A DNA stretch of 64,000 nt from Nephrocerus scutellatus (lineage: Eukaryota; Arthropoda; Insecta; Diptera; Pipunculidae), in assembly GCA_947095585.1 (NCBI GenBank), contig OX352763.1, positions 37,188,010-37,252,009 on the forward strand, written 5' to 3'. The number at the start of each line of letters is the position of its first letter. Positions within the stretch are counted from its first letter, which is position 1. Under the pieces are notes generated by a model. The model ran no database searches. It saw nothing but the letters and a program-made list of their open reading frames with translations, and was not told where the DNA came from. A program made the position numbers and the translations under genes. This document shows positions 11,817-20,850 of the stretch, piece after piece.

Positions 11817-14714
11817 ATGAACTCTTATTTTGAAATTCATTTCACAAATATTCGCGGCATTAAAAGAAATTTCAATTCGATCGTAGCACATCTTGACGCG
11901 AATAAACCTGCTGTTCTAAGTTTATGTGAAACGCAGGCCTCTTATATGGGTACCCCAAATGATTTTCAATGTCAGGGGTATTCTCGTGTCGACTGTTTGG
12001 TTCCTCATCGTGGTGTTATTTTATTTATACGAGAAGACATCAGTTTTAGTGTACCTAATTTTAATATTCCAAACAGTAATCCAATGTTCAATACGATATG
12101 GATTGAAATTGTAATTTCAAACCATTCGATATTTATTTGTTCCCTTTATCGTAGTCCTAATTTGTCACCTGATGACACTAATATTGAGTTTAATTACTTA
12201 TCAGACACAATAGACAAGATTTACAAATCATCACCAACATCAGAATTGGTAGTCTTGGGTGATTTTAATGTCCACAATGATTCATGGTTGACCTATTCGA
12301 ATGGTAGAGATCGATCAGGTGAAACCGCAGAACTATTTTCAAATGTTAATCTTTTCACCCAACTCGTTGATAAGCCAACTAGGTATCCCGATACTACTGG
12401 TCAATCACCTCACCTTTTAGATTTATTTCTTACAACTATGCCTGATAAATATTCAATTGATGTATCTGCTCCATTAGGTCTTTCTGACCATGCTTTGATA
12501 GTTGCCAAATTTTCAATATCACCAGCCCTCATAGAGACTACAAGTAAAAGGCTACTCTGGCACTATAAAAATGCTAACTGGGAGCTTCTGAACCAATTTT
12601 ATAGCTCATTTGATTGGTCAACCTGTTTTTCCAGCAATAATGCTAATGAAGCATCACAACTTATCACGTCAACCATTTTGCTAGGAATGAAAAATTGCAT
12701 TCCTTCTTCATTTAAAAAGAAAAATACTCATAAAAATAAATGGTTTAACGAACATTGCAGGTCAGCAGTCGCGTGTAAAAAAGCAGCCCATTTGGACTAC
12801 GTTAATTGCACTTCTGAAGAAAACCTTGTAAAGTTTCGAATAGCTAGAAACAGATCAAACGCTATATTGAAAAGGTCCAAAATAATATATGACCTTAAGA
12901 TTCGAGATAGCATGCGAAAAATATTGGATTCTGATTCAAACAGTCGAAGCTTTTGGTCGTTTGCTGCATTGGTTAAAAGAAACTTTGCAGACAATACTTC
13001 GTCTATTCCTTCTTTATTTCATAATGGTATTCATTATAGAACAAATATTGAGAAAGCTAATCTCTTAGCTTCTCATTTCGCTGGTGCGTCTACTTTTCCT
13101 TTAACTAATCAAAGCCCCCCAATTCTCCCGAATCTAGGCCCAGGTATGTCTAAAATCTATTTTCGGAAACGGGTTGTTTCAAAGATTCTGAAAGAACTTG
13201 ACCCCAATAAAGCGACTGGCCCCGACGGTATTCCGCCATTAGTATTGAAAAGTTGTCATCATACTTTGGCAAAACCGCTTAGCAAATTGTTTCATCTCTC
13301 AATGAAGACAGGTGTTTTTCCATCATTTTGGAAAATAGCAAATATTCAACCCGTTCCGAAAAAAGGTGATAAATCGGCACCTACGAACTACCGACCTATT
13401 GCTTTGTTGTCGGTTCTATCGAAGGTAATGGAGTCTATCGTTAATTTCAGACTAATGAACTATCTGGATTCGAATGTTCTTTTATCCAATGTTCAGTATG
13501 GATTTCGTAAAAATCGATCTTCAGGCGAACTAATGACGTGCATGACTCATTGTTTGGAGCGAAGCATTGAAAACCTAGGTGAATCAAGCGTTGTTTCCTT
13601 AGATATTGCTAAAGCTTTTGATAGAGTTTGGCATGATTGTCTTATTAATAAGATTCGTGCGCTGAATTTACACTCCTCTCTCATTACATGGATTGAGAAT
13701 TATTTATGGAACCGTAAAATAAAAGTTGTATTAAATGGTATATCTTCAGATTCACATGGGATCAATGCTGGCGTGCCTCAAGGATCATCCCTGTCTCCCA
13801 CGCTCTTCTTGATATATATCAACGACCTATTGTCTTCTACAACCTGTGATATCCATTCATTTGCTGATGATACAACACTATCGGCCTCCATTGAGTTTGA
13901 CAATCAAAAAGAATGCAATTCTCGCTTGAATGGTTCGCGTGAATTAATGAATTTGACTATTCTGTCTAATATTCAAATCATTCTTGATTGGGGCATTTCT
14001 AACAGAGTAGAATTTAACCCAAATAAATTCCAGTCTTGCCTTTTTTCTCAGAAGACAACTCAACATTATGTTCCTCCTGTTATTAATGGTACCTCTATTG
14101 CGAGATCTGATTCACTTAAGTTGTTAAGTTTAAAAGTATCAAGTGATCTTTCTTGGAAAGAACATATTTATGAAATTTCAAAAAGAGCTAGCCAATGTTT
14201 AGGCTTCATAAGACGTTGTAACTTCTACTTCACTCCCTCTGAAGTGTTAAGATTATATAAATCTTATGTTAGACCAATTTTAGAATTTAATTCATATGTG
14301 TGGGGTGGTGCTCCAAGATCGCATTTGGTTCATCTTGATGGTGTTCAGAATAGAGTTATCCGTTTGATAAACGATGTAACCATTACTTCGTCTCTTGATA
14401 CTTTGGAGCACAGACGAAATGTAGGAGCTTTATCTGTTTTCTATAAATTTTACAACGGTAAATGTTCTTTAGAAACCCGTTCTCTAGTTCCTGGGCCTTT
14501 TCTCAGTAACGTAAACACTCGTTTAAGGTGCAATCAACATAGATTTGCCTTAAAACTGTTTTCATATAGAACCCAACACTTTAAATCCTCCTCCTCCTTT
14601 TTTCCGAGAGTCTCTTCGATGTGGAATCAATTGGTCGAACACGTGTTTCCAGAATCTTATAATCTGCAGGCGTTCAAATTAGCCGTTAACAAGTTCTTGA
14701 AGGATGATGGTTAA
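11817..14714 (+). CDS. LINE ORF2: AP-like endonuclease and reverse transcriptase
   Basis: A 965-codon frame; I start at the first ATG (11817). The N-terminal ~230 residues form an apurinic-type endonuclease: NIRGI near residue 15, LCETQ, YRSPN, VVLGDFNVHNDSW, and SDHALIV. A basic linker follows. The RT domain (~residues 450-720) shows KATGPDGIPP, PVPKKGDKSAPTNYRPIAL, SLDIAKAFDRVWH, GVPQGSSLSPTLF and the catalytic FADDT. The C-terminal ~250 residues include YKSYVRPILEF and a VSSMWNQL motif typical of CR1/Jockey-group elements. It nicks the target and copies its own RNA there (target-primed reverse transcription). No RNase H domain. All catalytic motifs I can identify are present and no stop interrupts, so it may encode active enzyme. 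Confidence 0.9.
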   Translation: MNSYFEIHFTNIRGIKRNFNSIVAHLDANKPAVLSLCETQASYMGTPNDFQCQGYSRVDCLVPHRGVILFIREDISFSVPNFNIPNSNPMFNTIWIEIVISNHSIFICSLYRSPNLSPDDTNIEFNYLSDTIDKIYKSSPTSELVVLGDFNVHNDSWLTYSNGRDRSGETAELFSNVNLFTQLVDKPTRYPDTTGQSPHLLDLFLTTMPDKYSIDVSAPLGLSDHALIVAKFSISPALIETTSKRLLWHYKNANWELLNQFYSSFDWSTCFSSNNANEASQLITSTILLGMKNCIPSSFKKKNTHKNKWFNEHCRSAVACKKAAHLDYVNCTSEENLVKFRIARNRSNAILKRSKIIYDLKIRDSMRKILDSDSNSRSFWSFAALVKRNFADNTSSIPSLFHNGIHYRTNIEKANLLASHFAGASTFPLTNQSPPILPNLGPGMSKIYFRKRVVSKILKELDPNKATGPDGIPPLVLKSCHHTLAKPLSKLFHLSMKTGVFPSFWKIANIQPVPKKGDKSAPTNYRPIALLSVLSKVMESIVNFRLMNYLDSNVLLSNVQYGFRKNRSSGELMTCMTHCLERSIENLGESSVVSLDIAKAFDRVWHDCLINKIRALNLHSSLITWIENYLWNRKIKVVLNGISSDSHGINAGVPQGSSLSPTLFLIYINDLLSSTTCDIHSFADDTTLSASIEFDNQKECNSRLNGSRELMNLTILSNIQIILDWGISNRVEFNPNKFQSCLFSQKTTQHYVPPVINGTSIARSDSLKLLSLKVSSDLSWKEHIYEISKRASQCLGFIRRCNFYFTPSEVLRLYKSYVRPILEFNSYVWGGAPRSHLVHLDGVQNRVIRLINDVTITSSLDTLEHRRNVGALSVFYKFYNGKCSLETRSLVPGPFLSNVNTRLRCNQHRFALKLFSYRTQHFKSSSSFFPRVSSMWNQLVEHVFPESYNLQAFKLAVNKFLKDDG

Positions 14715-14739
14715 AGTATTCATAAGTTGTTTCTTAATA

Positions 14740-14796
<57 letters not shown>

Positions 14797-15070
14797 TTTA
14801 TCAGTATTTTTTAAATTATTTTTATAATTTGTAATATTTTCTTGGTCAAGGTTTTTTGTAGTTTTCCCTGACCATGATTCATTGATAAAAGTATTTGGAC
14901 TCGCGTCGTTCTAAATTCGTGTTCGTTTTTCGTATTGCTTTTCCAATGAATCAGGGAGAATTCTGAGAAAATAAATTGAAACCGGCTACAAACGTGAGGA
15001 ATGTGATATATTGTAAATCACATTCTTTCGATATTTATTTTATTTTGAATTTAATAAAGGGCTTAGCCCA

Positions 15071-15121
15071 ACTTATTGCCGTGACGTAAGTCATTCAGGG
15101 AGTCATCCCTTGGCAATAAGT
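15071..15121 (+). promoter_or_regulatory. 3'-terminal stem-loop of the LINE
   Basis: ACTTATTGCC (15071-15080) pairs perfectly with GGCAATAAGT (15112-15121) around a ~31-nt loop, shortly before the poly(A) end. The second copy at 47168-47218 keeps the stem with one change that leaves a G-U pair. In related LINE groups a 3' hairpin is the site recognised by the RT; here that role is inferred. Confidence 0.6.
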
Positions 15122-15154
15122 CTCTATATAAAAAAAAAAAAAAAAAAAAAAACC

Positions 15155-15635
15155 AATATCTATTTTTAAATACTTATTTGATAGTACTAAAATATATTTT
15201 ACCAAGAGAACATGCCTTATTTAATTTGTTTAGTACTAAACAAAGAATAAATAGTATGATATTTTTAATGCTAAATTATTCTAAGTTGAAACTATTTTGA
15301 TCTGAAAGTACTAAATCTCATTTAGTTAGTTTTGCGTAGACAAAAATATTTGGTAGCAGTTTTTTTAGTACTACATTCGTTACCAAAATTATGTTGGTTT
15401 AAAAATATGTTGATCGGGCACTAAAATCAAATTTTAAATATTTAATTGATAGTACTAAAAACTATTTAAACAATAGTACGTACATGTTTAATTAAATTTT
15501 TTTGGTAATAAATAAAGATGTTCGATGTTTTTACTGCCGAATTATGCAGAGTTGAAATTATGTTGATCGGAGAGTACTAAAATCTATTTAAAAAATAATA
15601 TAGTACATACTTGGTTATAATTAATACACAGGGGT
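15155..15635. repeat. AT-rich TAGTACTAAA repeat, right part
   Basis: Three or more diverged units with TTTAAATAYTTATTTGATAGTACTAAAA..., TTGAAACTATTTTGATC... and AGTACTAAATCT... words, spaced about 150-250 bp apart (15160, 15430, 15570). It continues the repeat left of the LINE at 10740-11170. Confidence 0.6.
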
Positions 15636-15639
15636 GTCA

Positions 15640-15717
15640 ATTTTGGTGGTCAGTTGGGTGGGGGTAGTATGATGGGGCAGGTCAGGGTTCGCTGGGTATT
15701 TCAGCTAGTACTAAATA
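15640..15717 (+). mobile_element. Helentron-like 3' end, solo
   Basis: A G-rich stretch GGTGGTCAGTTGGGTGGGGG... ending in CTGGGTATTTCAGCTAGT. The same end, with the same upstream words, closes the element at 46960-47343. CTAGT-type termini after a CGGGTA-like word are typical of non-autonomous Helitron/Helentron relics in insects. The 5' end is not seen here. Confidence 0.45.
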
Positions 15718-17935
15718 AAAAGTAAACAGTAGATGTTTTGAGTGGTAAATGATGATGAATTGAAACTATGTTTTTAAGAGAGTAATACAATCAGTTGAGG
15801 AAAAATTTATTACAGAGCCGGGTAACGTGAGGACCATACGTACAAAGTGCAATCTGGATCGGGCACGAGACGTATTAGGAAACATACGAAAACACATACG
15901 AAAAAAGTAGCAAATACAATTAACCAATGAACTAATTTCATATAAAAAATTTAGGATCGGAAGGAACCCAAAAAAATTAGATCATATAATTTTCGAACCA
16001 ACGGGTAGAAATTATTGTTTCCATATAATTAATCAGAAGATGTTAAGTTTGAGGAGAGCATTGAGCATTTAAAACAAGCTTAAAAAATGTCTACCCTCAT
16101 CATATTTGATTCTACAACCGGGGTAAGGTCCTAGCTTCCCGAATGTCTATTATAATAATTAAAATTTAAGCATTCCAATTAATTGAGGAAATAAAAAACG
16201 CTCGAAACTCATAAATATGCTAAAAGAGAGCACAATCCAACATTAAACGCAAACGATGTGTCAGCTAGTTCGACGAAGGGATCGGTTGATGATTGGTTCC
16301 TGCCTTTGGGACGACTTCGGACTTTTTGATGTTTACCGTCGTTTAAAATCGCTCAATTGCTGATGCTGATGGTGTGCGCCGAAATAGTAACCGTCGCATT
16401 ACAAGTCAGTTCGCAACTGGTTACATATGTGTGCTTATGCGAGCACAGCTGACTGATGATGCTCAGTGTGTGTATCTTGTTCAGAATAGAGCAACAAAAG
16501 GTCAAGGCAATTGCAGTTGTGCCCTTAAAAATTATGCTCCTAACATTCAAAACGCACATTGCAAATAAATGCCGCCAAACCACAACCATCATCATCAGTG
16601 AGCAGTGAGGGTTAGTTCAAGTTCGTAAAATGTCGACGCCGACGACGACGACTGACTAATTAGTAGATCTTCAGTTTCTTTGCTCTTTAGAGTCTGTGGA
16701 TGTTGATCGCCGACGATCCGGCTGGTTTTCCCCCACTTTCATCTGATGCACGTTCGACTGACCAGCCATAGTCCGTCCATTCACTTAAAACCACTTATGG
16801 ACTTATCAAAGCAAAAGCAGCATAACGGCTTTGGCATATTAATCGCCCATTTACCCCGGCAGACAACTGACTTTGGGCATTCATATGCACATATGTGCAT
16901 GTAAGTATATATGTGTGCCCAAGTATTTCCTCAAAACTTCCGTATAAGAAAAATTGTTGCAGCACGCTTGCTTAGGGAATAAGGCCGGCATGGCATTTCG
17001 CCTGTTCTCTCCGTGTTTGTGCGATTTGATCACGCAACTCGTGTCGTCGTCATCGTCAGAAGCGAGGAAATAGCAGCAGAAGCAGACTAACTAACTAACT
17101 AACTAACTAACTAAGCAACTAACAAACGTTCATCTGCATTGAGTTCAAATCTCGCCGCATCAACAAACATTGCTCTTGACCATTCTGCCTTTTGTTCCAT
17201 CCATTTCACATTTTTCATTAAATGGGAAATAGGGAAAACCCGAGGGCACAACACAACCCCGCGCCAACAACAACTATCACAAAACAACAATAGTGACGGC
17301 CTCTCGTTTGCAGTTTCGCTTGCCATTTTATTTTTTAATTGTTTAATTTTTTCCAAGCTTTTGTTTTGATTAATTAAACCACCATCACGCTGGTAAGTAA
17401 GCAAGTGCATGCCAGCCATGCTGTCCAGCCGGCCGGCATTGGCATTGCTACTGCTACTACTACTGCTACTACGTGTGAGTCGTAGTAATTTTTTTCACGC
17501 TTCTTGAACGCATTCTCCCCTTCCAATCAGTGGCAAGCAATAATAATTGTAAGTAAACCCCACACACACAACAGACAAGAAGCGTGTCAACGACCTAGAA
17601 TGACGCTATTAACTATTTCATAATATATTTTTTGTTTGTAAATAATATTGTTATTAAGTACTTAGTTAGTTGGAGGAGCTCAGGTTGCAGTGAGAGTAAA
17701 ATAGAAGAAAAGCATCGCGTGGCATGCGTCTAGAAGGAATGGTGGTTGCCTACGACTATATTAGCAGCAATGTTAAATGCTTCGTTTAATGCTTAGTGGC
17801 CAATGGCGAGCTGTTGGTAGGGACTTATTGTATGGCATAAGCGCGCTGACTGTTATGCATTGGTTTGATATTGAAATGACACGTGTTGCGATATCAGGAA
17901 ACTATACCAGTTTCACGTAACATCCGCATTAATAA
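15718..17935. other. Non-coding, no recognised gene
   Basis: Includes more TAGTAC-type words up to about 15800, a (CTAA)n microsatellite at about 17087-17115, and a CTA/CTG trinucleotide patch near 17449-17472. ORFs of 60-100 codons around 16353-16595 and 17111-17419 overlap on opposite strands and carry no motif I know. Confidence 0.5.
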
Positions 17936-18119
17936 AACAATATTTGGCGCAAGAGACCGTTGTGGTCCAAGGCCAGGGCTTGCATTCAGGGGCTTCCATC
18001 CAGAGCGACCATTCATCAAATGGAAGGGAATTAAGAAGATTACTATGACAATAATTACTCTCTGACGTTTGTCAGACATTCGCGAGAGACATATCCATTA
18101 TTAAGGATAGTCAGAAAAT

Positions 18120-18440
18120 AATCATAAGTACCCTACGGAACAGAAACACACAGGAACCAGAGTACCTACAACCACATTACGAGTATCCCTAGGGAAATCT
18201 CCAACGTTATTTCAGCCAGAAACAATAGCAATTGAAGCAAAAGAAGGTATACAGATCTACATGCTCTCAGACAGCCAAGCAGCACTGCTGGCATTAAAAG
18301 GATCAGTCTTTCATTTTAAAACAACGTGGAACTGTTTCCGCCACTTGAAAAACTGGCCCATACAAACAAAATCACCATAATGGTGTCTCGCGGTCACGCC
18401 AATGCTATGCTAAGCATTATAAGGATGCAAATCAATTGAG
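18120..18440 (+). mobile_element. LINE RNase H fragment
   Basis: Plus-strand reading gives TIAIEAKEGIQIYMLSDSQAALLALKG and then FKTTWNCFRHLKNW. The SDSQAALLAL block carries the third catalytic Asp region of the RNase H domain in I/LOA-type LINEs. A stop follows before the expected WVPGH block, which survives only as a shifted trace (SRGHA near 18390). Too short and broken to function. Confidence 0.7.
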
Positions 18441-18539
18441 CGTGTGTACATTATATAAAAAAAAAACAAGTAAAATTAAAGTAAAAAGTATTATTTGGTA
18501 ATAATCGCCAAAATATCTGTTTTTGAGGTCGAGGCTGTT

Positions 18540-19395
18540 TCTAAGAATTTTCTTGTTTCCACGCTTCACACGAGCCACACGCGACTCACGGCACGCGTCA
18601 GTAGCGGGATATCAATATGGGCCGCTGACATTGAGCCGCTCACAAAATTTCAGCCCTCTAGGTCGTTTAAAAGGTGGTTTAAAAAGACCTCAAAAAAAAA
18701 ATTGCAAACCATCACACGCGCTACACGACACGCGACACGCGTCATACTCGTAATATAAAACACGCTATTTTGTTTTTACGATACTCACCAAATTTCAGCT
18801 CTCTAGGTCATGTGGAAGGTGGTTAAAAAGGACCTCAAAGAAGTCGAAAAAAAATTTCAACCCATCACACGCGTCACACGACACGCGTCATTCTCGGAAT
18901 ATAAAAAAATGCTATTTTGGACTTAGACACTCTCCAAATTTCAGCTCGCTAGGTCATGTGAAAGTTGGTTAAAAAGGACCTCAAAGTCGAGAAAAAACAA
19001 ATGTCAACCCATCACACGCAGCACGCGACACGCGTCATTCTCGGAATATAAAAAAATGCTATTTTGGACTTAGACACTCTCCAAATTTCAGCTTTCTAGG
19101 TCTTGTGAAAGTTGGTTAAAAAGGACCTCAAAGTCGAAAAAAATTGCAAACCATCACACGCGCTACACGACACGCGACACGCGTCATAGTAGTAATACGC
19201 TATTTTGGACACTCACCAAGTTTAAGCTCTCTAGGTCATGTGGAAGTTGGTTAAAAAGGACCTCAAATTCGAAAAAAAAAGTCTACCCATCACACGCGTC
19301 ACACGCGATACGCATCTTACTCGGAATATAGTCACTCACAGCTCTCTAGATCATGTGGAAATTGGTTAAAAAGGACCTCAAAACAAAACTCAAGC
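18540..19395. repeat. ~145-bp tandem repeat, about six units
   Basis: Each unit has CACACGCG(T)CACACGACACGCG, TATAAAAAAATGCTATTTTGGACTTAGACACTC, CCAAATTTCAGCTCTCTAGGTCATGTG and GGTTAAAAAGGACCTCAAAG. The last block recurs near 18679, 18826, 18971, 19118, 19254 and 19369, giving spacings near 147, 145, 147, 136 and 115. Units are diverged by substitutions and shortened at the right end. A minisatellite or short satellite block. Confidence 0.85.
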
Positions 19396-19474
19396 TCTAT
19401 TTTTCGAAGAGGAAAGATGGACACCGAACAAAAAGCTTGTTTGTTGCTCATTCTTGCAGTCGGCCGCCTTCTTG

Positions 19475-19650
19475 TTACCTTGTATTTTTCATTATTTCCA
19501 CCAATTTGCGGTATCCATAATTTTTGCCACGTATGACGTATTCGATGCTAGTTATGTCCCACAAAGAGCGGTTATTTTCGTAGGCGCACACAAATTCTTC
19601 TAAAAATCTTCTGTCGTCATCCAGGAAAGAACTTTCACGTTAAAACAAAA
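19475..19650 (-). pseudogene. MADF-domain exon-like ORF
   Basis: On the minus strand a frame of ~53 codons reads FLDDDRRFLEEFVCAYENN, then LWDITSIEYVIRGKNYG, then KLVEIM. The order (acidic helix, LWD, EY, basic residues, hydrophobic helix) matches the first part of a MADF domain, a Myb/SANT-like DNA-binding fold found in Adf-1-type proteins and in accessory proteins of PIF/Harbinger transposons. A potential 3' splice site (GTGAAAG at ~19632) and a donor AG-GTAAC at 19478 bracket the coding part, so this may be an exon. No ATG is in frame and no partner exon was found. Likely a transposon relic; a host gene fragment is possible. Confidence 0.5.
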
Positions 19651-19849
19651 ATCTGACCAAGGATTTGTGTACCCATTATCGATCATAAATAAACATAGCC
19701 GCTGACTGACAGTCAACCGCAAAAAAATTTTGATAGCGATACTTTTCGAGTGTCAGCCAGCAGTCAGGCGTTCACACTATCAGTTTTGAGGGATATCGAT
19801 CAAAACTAACAGTCAAGTTCGATAGGCGCTTCTGGTGTACTCAACTAAC

Positions 19850-20850
19850 TCCGCCATAGCCGGTCACAAGCCCGTGTTGCGAAATAAGGAGTGGAGGAGC
19901 AGAACCTCGTTAATCAACCATGGGTCAACTGTCCCAGATGACGTAGCCGCCATGATGGGACCCTAGTAAGGGTAACGATACCGTGGTGGGGTCCAGCTGC
20001 ATCTTCATTCTTATCTGGTTTATGGTGCAGGGCTTTTCCACGGAAGATAAATAAAAGGCCGCGGGTACTTAGAGCATGCTCTTCGTACTTAGCGACCTAG
20101 AAAGGGCCACTGGTACTTAGAAATGATTACATTTGGGCAAACTCTTCGTATTTAAGTGGTCAAGTCTAACATATGTGAGTTGGGCCCAGGATAGCTTGCT
20201 ATGTGGTGGGCTTAGGGTGGGCCTAGGATGGCTTGCTGTCCTAGTGGCAAATGATAGAGTTTGAAGTTCCGGAAGGATGGGCTGGCAGGGTTTTGCCTTG
20301 CAAATGCCCAGGCATTCATACCTGAACGAATGGGTGATCCTTGCTGCCAGATCTCACAAAAATCGCGTTTGGAAAACTCGAGATAGCTTGCTATCCTGAT
20401 GGCAAATGAGATGGCTTAGGTTACGGATGGATGTGCTGCCAGGGTTTTGCCTTGCCAAATGCCCAGGCACTCATATCTGAAATTTCCGAAGCCATTGATG
20501 TCAAACCCTATCCAAGATCGAATCGGTACCACGAGAGTTGTCTTGCCCAACGGATAAGGTTGACCTTTGGGGAAACCGAGTCTGAGAGACCAGGTGGAAC
20601 TCTTCGGAGGACTGCCTGGACTGGGACAACTATGGAGCGAACCCAGTTTCGTTCTGGGGGTGTAACGTGGGGCTGTGAGGTTTACTCCTGCAGGGTAGCA
20701 ACGCTAGATGGGAAGATAACCAACGAATATGCTTCATGCCTAAAGGTGGGTAATCGCGGGGCTCGTCCCCCGCTCAACTCAACTCATTTGGTCGACCACT
20801 GCGATATTAGTCTTGGCAACTCGTACGGCCTCGCTTAAACACTGCCACCC
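19850..20850 (+). mobile_element. GC-rich block with internal duplication, possible LINE 5' region
   Basis: Base composition is clearly less AT-rich than the surroundings. Two related segments, about 20190-20325 and 20385-20475, share GATAGCTTGCTAT, GGCAAATGA and GGGTTTTGCCTTGC...AAATGCCCAGGCA. A 135-codon frame (20431-20838) spans the right half but has no domain signature. Repeated GC-rich leaders like this occur in 5' ends of LINEs, so I suggest an RTE/Jockey-type 5' UTR; this is inference, and no RT follows it. Confidence 0.35.

Larger units (their letters stand above)
11580..15152 (+). mobile_element. CR1/Jockey-like LINE with open ORF2
   Basis: The element contains a complete endonuclease-RT ORF (11817-14714), a 3' UTR with an internal run of about 50 A (14741-14791), a conserved stem-loop (15071-15121) and a terminal A tract (~15130-15152). 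The 5' boundary is uncertain; about 200 bp of leader with a GGTACTACAAACG/CGTTTG inverted motif precedes the ORF. A diverged 3' end of the same family lies on the minus strand at 47143-47250. The open ORF suggests a fairly young copy. I could not fix a target duplication. Confidence 0.8.

Noticed and set aside
11434..15160. CCAATAT as target duplication of the LINE
   Set aside because: The 7-bp match (11434-11440 and just after the terminal A tract) is short, AT-rich and would place the 5' end inside an ORF1-like frame. Not convincing.
20431..20838. 135-codon ORF as a gene
   Set aside because: It lies in a duplicated GC-rich block, has no domain and starts inside the second repeat. More likely element leader DNA.
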